Source: Piscinibacter sp. HJYY11
GTDB lineage: Bacteria; Pseudomonadota; Gammaproteobacteria; Burkholderiales; Burkholderiaceae_C
NCBI RefSeq assembly: GCF_016735515.1
Contig: NZ_JAERQZ010000001.1
Span: 1,054,001 to 1,118,000 of the forward strand
Direction of reading: 5' to 3'
DNA: 64,000 bases
The position numbers and the translations under genes were made by a program. Shown here in pieces: positions 45,846-54,640 of this stretch. The notes under the pieces are model-generated. The model saw only the letters and a list, made by a program, of their open reading frames with translations. It had not been told where the DNA came from and did no database searches. The first letter of the stretch is position 1; every line of letters starts with the position of its first letter.

Positions 45846-46751
45846 ATGAACAAGTGGGTGAAGCGCGGCGGCCTCGCCGTGCTGGGGCTCGTCGCGCTCG
45901 GTGCCTCGACGCTCGTCGTCGGCACGCAGCTCGGCCAGCGCAAGATGAACCGCATCGTGTCGGTCGACGTGGCGCCCATCACGCTGCCGACCGATGCCGC
46001 GAGCGTCGAGCGCGGCCGCTACCTCTACATGTCGCGCGGCTGCACCGAGTGCCACGGTGTCGATGGTGCCGGCAGGGACGTCGTCAACGACGGCAAGGGC
46101 ATGCACGTCCATGCGCCCAACATCACGCCCGGCCCGGGCACGGTGGTGGCGAAGTACAGCGTCACCGACTGGGTGCGCACCTTGCGCCACGGCGTGAAGC
46201 CCGACGGCCGCCCGGCCATCGTGATGCCCAGCGAAGACTACGCGCGCCTCACCGACGCCGACCTCGGCGCGATGGTGGCCTACCTGCGCCAGATGCCTCC
46301 GGCCCCTGGCACGGGCGCGGTGCTGGAGCTACCGCCGCTCGTGAAGACGCTCTACGCCGCGGGCGTGGTGCATGACGCGGCCGAGGTCATCGACCACCGC
46401 CTGCCGCCGTCCACCCCGGTGCCGGAAGCTGCCACGCCCGAGCATGGCGCCTACGTCATCAACTCGTGCATCGGTTGCCACGGCGCCAGGCTCTCGGGCG
46501 GCAGGATCCCGGGCGCCCCGCCGGAGTGGCCCGCGGCCGCCAACCTCACGCCGGGCGAGGGCACGGCGATGCACCACTACCCGACGGCCGAGGCCTTCGC
46601 CGCCATGCTCAAGACCGGCAAGCGCCCCGACGGCACCGAGGTGAGCAAGGTCATGCCCTTCCTCGCGCTGAAGGAGATGAACGACACCGACGTGCAGGCG
46701 ATGTACCTCCACCTGAAGACCCTGCCGCCGCTCGCGGCCGGCAACCGCTGA
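45846..46751 (+). CDS. Membrane-anchored di-heme cytochrome c
   Basis: A 301-residue protein with an N-terminal membrane anchor or uncleaved signal (about residues 8-28) and two class I cytochrome c domains. The heme sites are C66-x2-C69-H70 (CTECH) and C208-x2-C211-H212 (CIGCH); candidate distal methionines lie in VMPSEDY and KVMPFLALKEM. It resembles the electron-accepting cytochromes that go with periplasmic dehydrogenases, yet no dehydrogenase gene is adjacent. It lies between the hemerythrin and lipoprotein genes on one strand with 20-25 base gaps. Confidence 0.92.
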   Translation: MNKWVKRGGLAVLGLVALGASTLVVGTQLGQRKMNRIVSVDVAPITLPTDAASVERGRYLYMSRGCTECHGVDGAGRDVVNDGKGMHVHAPNITPGPGTVVAKYSVTDWVRTLRHGVKPDGRPAIVMPSEDYARLTDADLGAMVAYLRQMPPAPGTGAVLELPPLVKTLYAAGVVHDAAEVIDHRLPPSTPVPEAATPEHGAYVINSCIGCHGARLSGGRIPGAPPEWPAAANLTPGEGTAMHHYPTAEAFAAMLKTGKRPDGTEVSKVMPFLALKEMNDTDVQAMYLHLKTLPPLAAGNR

Positions 46752-46775
46752 CCCGTCCCGCACAGGAGAAGACCC

Positions 46776-47150
46776 ATGAGAACGATTCGCCACGCGGTGG
46801 CGCTGGCCTCGGCTTGCCTGCTCGCCGCCTGCGGCGGTGGCGCAGGGCCGTCGGAGCCCACCTCGCCCACCGCACAACCCGCCTCCGTGATCCGCAGTGA
46901 TTTCGTGCAACTCGAAGGCTGCGTCACCGACCGGCAGCACCGGCCCTTGGCCACCGGCGTGCATGCACGCGCCAGCGACGGTCGCCTGCTCGCCAGCGGC
47001 CGCAGCAACGACGAAGGTGTGTTCGCCCTGCGGGTGCCGGCTCGCGGCACCGTGCAACTCGCGCTGGACGAGCCGGGGCAAGACACGCTGGAGCTGCTCG
47101 TCGGCAGCAGCAACCTGTCGCTGACAGGTTGCCTCACCGCCAGCGCGTGA
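46776..47150 (+). CDS. Small predicted lipoprotein of unknown function
   Basis: A 124-residue protein with a lipoprotein signal: hydrophobic stretch and lipobox LLAAC, giving C19 followed by GGGAG. The mature part looks like a small carboxypeptidase-regulatory/transthyretin-like beta fold (LEGCVTDRQHRPLATGVHARA, then GRSNDEGVFALRVPARGTVQL), with two cysteines (LEGC and LTGC) that may form a disulphide. I do not recognise a named family. A good AGGAGAA ribosome site is present; it starts 24 bases after the cytochrome gene and ends three bases from the convergent oxidoreductase. Confidence 0.75.
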   Translation: MRTIRHAVALASACLLAACGGGAGPSEPTSPTAQPASVIRSDFVQLEGCVTDRQHRPLATGVHARASDGRLLASGRSNDEGVFALRVPARGTVQLALDEPGQDTLELLVGSSNLSLTGCLTASA

Positions 47151-47153
47151 AGC

Positions 47154-48275
47154 TCAGGCGTCGAGCCGCTTCACCACCTCGTCGGCAACGGCCAGGCACG
47201 AGGTGAGCCCCGGCGACTCGATGCCGAAGAGGTTCACCAGGGCCTTCACGCCGTGCTCGGCCGGGCCGTCGATGCGCCAGTCGGGCGCGGGCTCGTCGGG
47301 CCGGTGGATCTTCGGGCGGATGCCGCTGTAGGCCGGCTGCAGCGCGCCGTCCTTCAGGCCAGGCCAGTAGCGGCGCACGTCGGCATAGAAGCCGGCGGCA
47401 CGCGCCGGGTCGACGGTGTAGTCGAGCGGCCGCTTAGCCGCGTCATCGGGCAACCACTCCACGTCGGGCCCGAAGCGCGCCTGGCCGCCGAGGTCGAGCG
47501 TGAGGTGCACGCCGAGCCAGGCGTCCTGCGGCAGCGGGTAGACGAGACGGGAGAACGGCGCGCGGCCGGCAAGCGAGAAGTAGCAGCCCTTGCTGAAGTG
47601 GGCGGTCGGCACATGCGCCCTGTCGAGCCCTTCGGTCGCGGCGGCCAGCTTCGGCGCCCACAAGCCGGCGGCGTTGACGACGATGCGTGCCGCAAGCTCC
47701 ATCGGCTCGTCACCGCCGACGTGCAGCACGTGCAGGCCATCGATGCAGCGGATGCGCTCCACCGGCGACGACAGCGCCACGTCGCCACCGGCGGCCTGCA
47801 GGTCGCCCAACAGGGCGAGCATCAGGCCGTGGCTGTCGACGATGCCGGTCGAGGGCGAGAGGATGGCGCCAGTGCAGGCGAGCTGCGGCTCCATCGCGAT
47901 GGCTTCGGCGGCGCTCAGCCGCCGGAGGTCGTGCACGCCGTTGGCCGCTGCCTTTTTCATCAGGACATCGAGGCCCGCGACCTGCGATTCGTCGGTCGCC
48001 ACCACCAGCTTGCCGCAGCGCCGGTGCGGCACGCCGTGCGACTCGCAGAACGCATACAGCATCTGCCGACCCTGCACGCACAGCCGCGCCTTCAGCGAGC
48101 CGGCGGGGTAGTAGAGGCCCGCGTGGATGACCTCGCTGTTGCGTGAGCTGACGCCCGTGCCGATCGCGGTCTCGCTCTCGAGCACGATGGTGTCGAGGCC
48201 TCGTTGCGCGAACGCTCGCCCGACCGCCAGGCCCACCACCCCCGCACCGACCACCACCGCATCGACCTGTTCCAT
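47154..48275 (-). CDS. FAD-dependent oxidoreductase, L-2-hydroxyglutarate dehydrogenase-like (LhgO family)
   Basis: A 373-residue DAO-type flavoprotein. It opens with the FAD-binding motif [20 protein letters not shown] and then [21 protein letters not shown], the mark of the L-2-hydroxyglutarate oxidase/dehydrogenase group; [10 protein letters not shown] and the C-terminal [16 protein letters not shown] also fit. It lies 37 bases downstream of dgoA, at the end of the long sugar operon. 2-Oxoglutarate is the end product of the oxidative arabinose route, so a 2-hydroxyglutarate or related 2-hydroxyacid substrate would make sense, but this is an inference. Confidence 0.85.
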   Translation of the reverse strand: MEQVDAVVVGAGVVGLAVGRAFAQRGLDTIVLESETAIGTGVSSRNSEVIHAGLYYPAGSLKARLCVQGRQMLYAFCESHGVPHRRCGKLVVATDESQVAGLDVLMKKAAANGVHDLRRLSAAEAIAMEPQLACTGAILSPSTGIVDSHGLMLALLGDLQAAGGDVALSSPVERIRCIDGLHVLHVGGDEPMELAARIVVNAAGLWAPKLAAATEGLDRAHVPTAHFSKGCYFSLAGRAPFSRLVYPLPQDAWLGVHLTLDLGGQARFGPDVEWLPDDAAKRPLDYTVDPARAAGFYADVRRYWPGLKDGALQPAYSGIRPKIHRPDEPAPDWRIDGPAEHGVKALVNLFGIESPGLTSCLAVADEVVKRLDA

Positions 48276-48312
48276 CGTTCGCCCGCGTGACGCCGGGCGA
48301 TCCCCGGCCGGC

Positions 48313-48978
48313 CTATTCTGCGTGAGCCGTCGACGGCACCGGTGCCGGTGTGGGCACCGAGGTGGCCGCATGCCAGGCGGCGACGAAGTCGCGCGCGCGG
48401 CGGCCCAGCTCGTGGAGCGCCATGCCCGGCTGGAACAGCTGGCTGCCGATGCCGAAGCCGGTGGCCCCGGCCTTCACCCAGCCGGCCAGGCTCTCGGGCG
48501 TCACCCCGCCGACCGGCAGCAGCGGCGTGCCTTCCGGCAGCACCGACCGGAAGGCCTTGAGGCCGGCCTGCCCCACCATCTCGGCCGGGAAGACCTTGAG
48601 CGCATTCGCACGCCAGCGCAGCGCGTTGAAGGCTTCGGTGGGCGTGGCCACGCCGGGCACCACCGCCATGCCGCGCTCGGCGGCGCGGCGCATCACGTCG
48701 GCATCGCAGTTGGGTGCCACCATCAGGCGGCCACCTGCGGCGTGCACGTCGTCGACATCGCGCGTCGAGAGCATGGTGCCACCGCCCACCAGTGCGTCGG
48801 CCGGCGCGACCGCCGCGATGGTCTCGATGCAGTAGAGCGCGCCGCGCCGGTTGAGCGGCACCTCGACGATGCGAAACCCGGCTTCGAAGAGCACGAGCGC
48901 CGCGGCACGCGCCTGCTCGGGCGCAAGCCCGCGCAGGATGGCCACGAGCGGCGGCTGGAATGTTTGCAACTCGGTCAC
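48313..48978 (-). CDS. dgoA: 2-dehydro-3-deoxy-6-phosphogalactonate aldolase (DgoA; KDPG/KDPGal aldolase family)
   Basis: A 221-residue class I aldolase of the Eda/DgoA family, cleaving the 6-phospho sugar acid to pyruvate and glyceraldehyde-3-phosphate. The catalytic glutamate lies in RIVEVPLN and the Schiff-base lysine in [23 protein letters not shown] and [13 protein letters not shown] are further family marks. The DgoA name is favoured over Eda by its overlap with dgoK (GTGA). The last 20 residues are a Thr/Pro/Ala tail. Confidence 0.92.
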   Translation of the reverse strand: MTELQTFQPPLVAILRGLAPEQARAAALVLFEAGFRIVEVPLNRRGALYCIETIAAVAPADALVGGGTMLSTRDVDDVHAAGGRLMVAPNCDADVMRRAAERGMAVVPGVATPTEAFNALRWRANALKVFPAEMVGQAGLKAFRSVLPEGTPLLPVGGVTPESLAGWVKAGATGFGIGSQLFQPGMALHELGRRARDFVAAWHAATSVPTPAPVPSTAHAE

Positions 48979-49856
48979 TTGTTGATCCCTTCCTGCAGGC
49001 TGGCCAGTGCGGCGAGGTACACCGCCCGAGGGTCGAGCACGATGGGGGTGCCGCCATGGTGGCGTGCCGCCTCTCCATAGGCGGACGCGAGTGCACCCGC
49101 CGCGACCACCGTCACTGCGCGGGGCGACGGCCGTGTGTCGCCCCACTCGGTGCCGATCAGGAGGCCCGACAGGTACGAGCGCGCATGCGCCGCCGGCATG
49201 CGGCCCGTCACGACCTTGGCACGGCAGCCGAAGATCGTGTGCGACAGCGCGCCACGGCCCGTTGCGAGCAGGCCCGCCTCGAAGGCTTCGGGCACGTCGT
49301 CCGGCCCCACGATGCCGGCCAGCGTGCCGTGCTGGCCGAGCAGCGCGAAGAGCTCGCCGGTCATGTAGGTGCGCCAGCCCTGCATCACGCCGCGCTCCAG
49401 CCGCACCCACTTGCTATGGGTGCCGGGCAGCACCACCCATCCGTCGCCCTGGCCCAATGCCAGGGCCCCGAGCAACTGGGTCTCTTCGCCGCGCATCACG
49501 TCGACCTCGCCCTGCGGCCCGATCCAGCGGTAGCCCGGCACGATGGCCATGCGGCGGCCTTGCGGTGCGTCTTTCAGCGGCACGAGGTGGCGCGAGAGCG
49601 CCGCGAGCGGCGTCGACGCCTCGAGGTACGGCACTTCCTGCCAGCCCGAGGCGGCCCCGACCATGCCCGACATCACCACCGGCAGCTCGCGCGGCCAGCC
49701 TTGCACGATCGCGTCGAACGACTCGGCAAACCGCCCGCGCGCCACCAGCAGGCCCTGGTCGTCGGAGCGCTCGTCGAGCAGTGCCCCGCCCTCACCCAGC
49801 AGGTAGGCCCTGCGGTGCGTGGTGCCCCAGTCGATGCCGATCACGCCGTGCTTCAT
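48975..49856 (-). CDS. dgoK: 2-dehydro-3-deoxygalactonokinase (DgoK)
   Basis: A 293-residue sugar-acid kinase, phosphorylating 2-keto-3-deoxygalactonate at C6. Family marks: GIDWGTTHRRAYLL at the start, VMSGMVGAASGWQEVPY, EVDVMRGEETQLLGAL, and LPGTHSKWVRLE with the tail GLLIGTEW. Overlaps both neighbours by four bases. With DgoA it forms the lower De Ley-Doudoroff route. Confidence 0.95.
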   Translation of the reverse strand: MKHGVIGIDWGTTHRRAYLLGEGGALLDERSDDQGLLVARGRFAESFDAIVQGWPRELPVVMSGMVGAASGWQEVPYLEASTPLAALSRHLVPLKDAPQGRRMAIVPGYRWIGPQGEVDVMRGEETQLLGALALGQGDGWVVLPGTHSKWVRLERGVMQGWRTYMTGELFALLGQHGTLAGIVGPDDVPEAFEAGLLATGRGALSHTIFGCRAKVVTGRMPAAHARSYLSGLLIGTEWGDTRPSPRAVTVVAAGALASAYGEAARHHGGTPIVLDPRAVYLAALASLQEGINK

Positions 49857-50875
49857 CGCTTGCGCTTCGATTCGAAGACCCGCTGCAGCAGGCAGAACAC
49901 GAACAGCAGCGCGCCGATCACGATGCGCGTCCACCACGAGCTGAGCGTGCCGTCGAACATGATCAGCGTCTGGATGATGCCGAGGATCAGCACGCCGAAG
50001 AGCGTGCCGGCGATGTAGCCCACGCCGCCGGTGAGCAGCGTGCCGCCGATCACCACCGCGGCGATGGCGTCGAGCTCGAGGCCGACCGCATGCAGGCCGT
50101 AGCCCGACAGCATGTAGAAGGTGAACACCACGCCGGCCAGCGCCGAGCAGAAGCCGCTGAGCGTGTAGACGCCGACCACCGTCGAGCGCACCGGCAGCCC
50201 CATCAGCACCGCCGAGTGCTCGCTGCCGCCGATGGCATACACCGTGCGGCCGAACTGCGTGTAGTGCGCGATGAAGATCGCCGCCAGCACCACCACGATC
50301 GCGATCAGTGCGCTCAGGGTGATGGACGCCTCGCCCCATACCGGCAACCGCCACTGCGAGATCGCGGTGTAGGTGCTGTTGGTGATGCTGATCGAGTCGA
50401 TGCTGATGAGGTAGCACAGGCCCCGCGCGAGGAACATGCCCGCGAGCGTCACGATGAAGGGCTGCAGGCGGAAGCGCTCGATCAGGAAGCCCTGCAACGC
50501 GCCGAAGGCCGTGCCCATCAGCAGCACCAGCGGCAGCACCACCGCCGGGCTCCACTGGTGCTTCTCGACCAGCGAGGCCGACACCATGGTCGTGAGCGCG
50601 ATCACCGAGCCCACCGAGAGGTCGATGCCGCCCGAGAGGATCACGAAGGTCATGCCCACCGCCACGATGCAGAGGAAGGCGTTGTCGATCAGCAGGTTGA
50701 GGAACACCTGCGATGAGAAGAAGCCGGTGTAGCTGACCGAGCCGGCAGTCGCCATCGCGAAGAAGAGCGCGATGGTGACGGTGAGGGGCAGGTACTTCGG
50801 GTCGAGCCTCGGGCGGCGCAAGGTGGCGCCCTGCCCCGCCGTGCCCAGGCCCGCTGCCATCGGGGAGGCGCTCAT
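49853..50875 (-). CDS. yjfF: Sugar ABC transporter permease YjfF
   Basis: A 340-residue BPD_transp_2 permease with about ten membrane segments. The family marks are GMTFVILSGGIDLSVGSVIALT and FIVTLAGMFLARGLCYL; it ends LQRVFESKRKR. In E. coli YjfF with YtfT forms the membrane part of the galactofuranose importer YtfQRT-YjfF. Start and stop overlap ytfT and dgoK by four bases each. Confidence 0.93.
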   Translation of the reverse strand: MSASPMAAGLGTAGQGATLRRPRLDPKYLPLTVTIALFFAMATAGSVSYTGFFSSQVFLNLLIDNAFLCIVAVGMTFVILSGGIDLSVGSVIALTTMVSASLVEKHQWSPAVVLPLVLLMGTAFGALQGFLIERFRLQPFIVTLAGMFLARGLCYLISIDSISITNSTYTAISQWRLPVWGEASITLSALIAIVVVLAAIFIAHYTQFGRTVYAIGGSEHSAVLMGLPVRSTVVGVYTLSGFCSALAGVVFTFYMLSGYGLHAVGLELDAIAAVVIGGTLLTGGVGYIAGTLFGVLILGIIQTLIMFDGTLSSWWTRIVIGALLFVFCLLQRVFESKRKR

Positions 50876-51915
50876 GGCTTGGCCCCCACCGGTGCACGGA
50901 ACACGAGGTCACGCACGCTCTGCCGGAACTCCGGCGATTGCAGCAGCATCACGATGAACACGACCACCGCCTTGACGACGAGGTTGACTTCGGGCGGCAC
51001 GCCCATGGAATAGATCGCGTAGGTGAGCGTCTGGATGATGAGCGCGCCGATCACGCTGCCGGCGAGGCTGAAGCGGCCGCCGTTCAACGACGTGCCGCCA
51101 AGCGTGACGGCGAGGATGGCGTCGAGCTCCATCAGCTGCCCGGCGTTGTTGCCGTCGGCGCTCTTGACGTTGGAGCTGATGAGCAAGCCCGCCACGCCGG
51201 CGCACAGGCCGCAGAAGGCGTAGGTCGACAGCATGATGAGGCGCGAGCGCACGCCGGCCACACGCGCTGCGGCCGGGTTGATGCCCACCGCCTGGATGAA
51301 GAGCCCGAGCGCCGTGCGCGTGACGACCCACCACAGCAGCGCGAACACGGCCGCCACGATGAAGAGCGAGAACGGGATGCCCAGCAGGTACCCGCTGCCG
51401 ATGAAGAAGTACGGCGCGTAATAGATGGTGATGATCTGGCCGTCGGTGATGAGCTGGGCGATGCCGCGCCCCGCCACCATCAGGATCAGCGTGGCGACGA
51501 TCGGCTGCATGCCCACGCGGGCGACGAGCACGCCGTTCCACAGGCCGCAAAGGAGCGCCACGCCCAGCGCCGCGGCGATCGCCACCGGCATCGGGAAGCG
51601 GCTCACATGCGTGGCCACGCCGTTCTGCACCACCAGCGCGCCGCCGATCATCCAGGCGGCGATGGCGGCGGTGATGGCGACCGTTGCGCCCACCGAGATG
51701 TCGATGCCCCGGGTGGCGATCACGAGGGTCATGCCGAGCGCCACCAGCATCAACGGTGCGGCACGGTTGAGGATGTCGATCAGGCTGCCGTAGAGGTGGC
51801 CGTCGCGCCACTCCAGGCGCAGGAAGCTGGGGTTGAAGGCTGCGTTCAGGATCAGCAGCAACAGCAGCGTGACGATGGGCCACGCAAGGCGGTGCTCGAA
51901 AAGTTTCTTGATCAT
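50872..51915 (-). CDS. ytfT: Sugar ABC transporter permease YtfT
   Basis: A 347-residue BPD_transp_2 permease. The start FEHRLAWPIVTLLLLLILN and the segments LGMTLVIATRGIDISVGATVAIT and MQPIVATLILMVAGRGIAQLI match YtfT. The ATG at 51915 overlaps the ytfR stop (ATGA), settling the start against a longer open frame. Second permease of the galactofuranose-type importer. Confidence 0.93.
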   Translation of the reverse strand: MIKKLFEHRLAWPIVTLLLLLILNAAFNPSFLRLEWRDGHLYGSLIDILNRAAPLMLVALGMTLVIATRGIDISVGATVAITAAIAAWMIGGALVVQNGVATHVSRFPMPVAIAAALGVALLCGLWNGVLVARVGMQPIVATLILMVAGRGIAQLITDGQIITIYYAPYFFIGSGYLLGIPFSLFIVAAVFALLWWVVTRTALGLFIQAVGINPAAARVAGVRSRLIMLSTYAFCGLCAGVAGLLISSNVKSADGNNAGQLMELDAILAVTLGGTSLNGGRFSLAGSVIGALIIQTLTYAIYSMGVPPEVNLVVKAVVVFIVMLLQSPEFRQSVRDLVFRAPVGAKP

Positions 51916-53432
51916 GCGTCTGCCGCGATCAGGTGATAGACCTCTTGCTCGCTGCTGCCCGCGGGCAGCTCGCCGACCTTGCGGCGGTCGCGCAAGACAG
52001 CGATGCGGTGCGAGACGCGCACCACCTCGCTCATCTCCGACGAGATGAAGACGATGGCCATGCCGCCCTCGGCGAGCGCCAGGATCTTGTCCATGATCTC
52101 CTGCTTGGCGGCCACGTCGATGCCACGCGTGGGCTCGTCGAGGATCAGCAGCCGCGGCTCGGTGGCGAGCCAGCGCGCCAGCATCGCCTTCTGCTGGTTG
52201 CCGCCGGAGAGCAGGCCGATGGGGGTGTCGATGCTGGCCGTCTTGATGCCCAGCGCCTTGACGTAGCCTTCCGCGAGCGCCGCCTGCTGCTCGCGCGACA
52301 GGTATTTCGTGAGGCCGTGCCGGGCCTGCAGCGCGAGCGCAATGTTTTCGCGCACGGAGAGCTCGGCCACGATGCCGTCGGCCTTGCGTTCCTCGGGGCA
52401 CAGGCCCAGGCCGTGGCGCACCGCATCGGCGGGGGTCTTGAACGCGACGGCCTCGCCGTCCACCCGCAGCTCGCCACTGTCGGCCGACGACAGGCCAAAG
52501 AGCAGCCTCGCGAGCTCCGTGCGGCCCGAGCCGAGCAGGCCGCCGAGGCCCACCACTTCGCCGGCGTGCACGGTGAGGTCCATGGGCTGCACCTGGCCAC
52601 GCTCACCGAGGCCCTTCAGCTCCAAAAGCGGCACCGCGCCCTCGGCCACCGGACGGGCCTGCGCCTGGCCCCGGCTCGCCGCCAGCTCACGCCCCACCAT
52701 CGCGGTGATGAGCGCGGTGGGGCCGAGCGAGCTGGCCGGGTACTCGCCCACCAGCTCGCCGTTGCGCAGCACGGTGATGCGGTCGGAGATCGCGTAGACC
52801 TGCTCCAGGAAGTGCGTGACGAAGAGGATCGCCATGCCTTCGCCGCGCAGTCGGCGCAGCGTGTCGAAGAGCCGCGCCACTTCGTCTTCGTCGAGGCTGG
52901 AGGTCGGCTCGTCGAGGATGAGCACCTTGGCCGACACGCTCAGCGCGCGCGCAATGGCCACCATCTGCTGCACGGCCACCGCATAGCTGTCGAGCCGGCG
53001 GGTGACGTCGATGCGGATGTTGAGCCGGGCGAGCCACTCCTCGGCCTGCCGGTTCATGCCAGCCCAGTCGATGCGCCAGGCACCGAGCGCACCCTTGCGC
53101 GGGTAGCGGCCGGCGAAGATGTTTTCGGCGACCGAGAGGTTCGGGCAGAGGTTGACCTCCTGATAGACAGTGCTGATGCCCAGGGCCTGCGCGTCTTGCG
53201 GCGAGGTGGGGGCGATCGGCTGGCCGGCGAGTGTCATCTCGCCGCCATCGGCCGCGTAGACGCCCGTCAGCACCTTGATGAGCGTGGACTTGCCCGCCCC
53301 GTTCTGCCCCATCAGGGCATGCACTTCGCCAGGAAAAAGGCGCAGCTCCACGCCGTGCAGTGCTCGCACGCCGAAGAACTGCTTGGACACGCCGCGCAGG
53401 TGCAGCAGCGGCTCAGGGTGGTGGTCGGTCAT
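51912..53432 (-). CDS. ytfR: Sugar ABC transporter ATP-binding protein YtfR (two ABC domains)
   Basis: A 506-residue double ABC ATPase of the monosaccharide class. First domain: GQNGAGKSTLIKVLTG and LILDEPTSSLDEDE; second: GLGGLLGSGRTELARLLFG (degenerate Walker A), LSGGNQQKAMLARWLA and LLILDEPTRGIDVAAKQEIM. The pairing of an intact and a degenerate site is normal for this class. It begins 12 bases after the gguB stop, so its transcription continues from the gguAB genes. Confidence 0.95.
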   Translation of the reverse strand: MTDHHPEPLLHLRGVSKQFFGVRALHGVELRLFPGEVHALMGQNGAGKSTLIKVLTGVYAADGGEMTLAGQPIAPTSPQDAQALGISTVYQEVNLCPNLSVAENIFAGRYPRKGALGAWRIDWAGMNRQAEEWLARLNIRIDVTRRLDSYAVAVQQMVAIARALSVSAKVLILDEPTSSLDEDEVARLFDTLRRLRGEGMAILFVTHFLEQVYAISDRITVLRNGELVGEYPASSLGPTALITAMVGRELAASRGQAQARPVAEGAVPLLELKGLGERGQVQPMDLTVHAGEVVGLGGLLGSGRTELARLLFGLSSADSGELRVDGEAVAFKTPADAVRHGLGLCPEERKADGIVAELSVRENIALALQARHGLTKYLSREQQAALAEGYVKALGIKTASIDTPIGLLSGGNQQKAMLARWLATEPRLLILDEPTRGIDVAAKQEIMDKILALAEGGMAIVFISSEMSEVVRVSHRIAVLRDRRKVGELPAGSSEQEVYHLIAADA

Positions 53433-53443
53433 GGAAAAGTGGA

Positions 53444-54640
53444 TCAGGCCTTGTTCTTGTTGTACACGTCGATGAAGACCGCCGCCAGCAGCACCAACCC
53501 CTTGATGACCTGCTGGTAGTCGATGCCGATGCCCATGATGGACATGCCGTTGTTCATCACGCCCATCACGAAGGCGCCGATCACCGCGCCCATCACCTTG
53601 CCGACGCCGCCGGAGGCCGAGGCGCCGCCGATGAAGCAGGCAGCGATCACGTCGAGCTCGAAGCCAAGGCCGGCCTTGGGCGTGGCGGTGTTGAGGCGCG
53701 CGGCAAACACGAGCCCGGCCAGTGCGGCCAGCACACCCATGTTGGCAAAGGCGAAGAGCGTGAGCCGCTCGGTCTTGATGCCGGACAGGCGCGTGGCCTT
53801 CTCGTTGCCACCGAGCGCGTAGATGCGGCGGCCGAGCGTGGTGCGGTGGGTGATGAAGTCGTAGACGAGCATCAGCACCACCATCACGATCAGCACGTTG
53901 GGCAGGCCCTTGTACGAGGCCATGAGCCAGCTGAAGGCGATGATCGCGCCAGAGAACACCAGCGTCTTGCCGAGGAAGAACGGGTACGGCTCCTCGTCCA
54001 TGCCGTGCTTCGCCAGGTGCCGGCGTGCGCGCATCTGCACGGCGAACCACACCGCGGCGGCAATCACGCCGATCACCAGCGAGGTGAGCCGCAGGTTGTC
54101 GTCATTGAACAGCTCGGGGATGAAGCCGGAGCTCAGGCGCTGGAACGCGACCGGGAACGGCCCGACCGACATGCCGCCGAGCAGTGCGAGCGTGAGCCCC
54201 TTGAAGACCAGCATGCCCGCCAGCGTGACGATGAAGGACGGGATGCGCCTGTAGGCCACGCACCAGCCCTGCGCCCCGCCGATCACGGCGCCGGCGATGA
54301 GGCAGACGAGCGTGGTGGGCACCGGGTGCCAGCCGTGCTGCACCATCAGCACGGCCGCCAGCGCGCCGATGAAGCCGCACACCGAGCCCACCGAGAGGTC
54401 GATGTGGCCGGCCACGATCACGAGCAGCATGCCCAGCGCCATGATGACGATGTAGCTGTTCTGCAGGACGAGGTTGGTGAGGTTGAGCGGGCGCAGCAGC
54501 GTGCCGTCGGTCAGCACCTGGAACAGGCCCATGATGACCACGAGCGACAGCAACATGCCGTACTCGCGCATGTTGGCCTTCAGGAAGTTGCCGTGCTCCT
54601 TGCGGGCGGCGGGAATGGCGGCGGGGGCCACGCTGCTCAT
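53444..54640 (-). CDS. gguB: Multiple-monosaccharide ABC transporter permease (GguB/MmsB)
   Basis: A 398-residue permease, longer than the ribose-type proteins, with LGMLLVIVAGHIDLSVGSVCGF, SFIVTLAGMLVFKGLTLALLGG and a soluble insertion (ARRHLAKHGMDEEPYPFFLGK) typical of the MmsB/GguB/XylH group. It ends VYNKNKA. It overlaps gguA by four bases and partners ChvE-type binding protein. Confidence 0.93.
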   Translation of the reverse strand: MSSVAPAAIPAARKEHGNFLKANMREYGMLLSLVVIMGLFQVLTDGTLLRPLNLTNLVLQNSYIVIMALGMLLVIVAGHIDLSVGSVCGFIGALAAVLMVQHGWHPVPTTLVCLIAGAVIGGAQGWCVAYRRIPSFIVTLAGMLVFKGLTLALLGGMSVGPFPVAFQRLSSGFIPELFNDDNLRLTSLVIGVIAAAVWFAVQMRARRHLAKHGMDEEPYPFFLGKTLVFSGAIIAFSWLMASYKGLPNVLIVMVVLMLVYDFITHRTTLGRRIYALGGNEKATRLSGIKTERLTLFAFANMGVLAALAGLVFAARLNTATPKAGLGFELDVIAACFIGGASASGGVGKVMGAVIGAFVMGVMNNGMSIMGIGIDYQQVIKGLVLLAAVFIDVYNKNKA

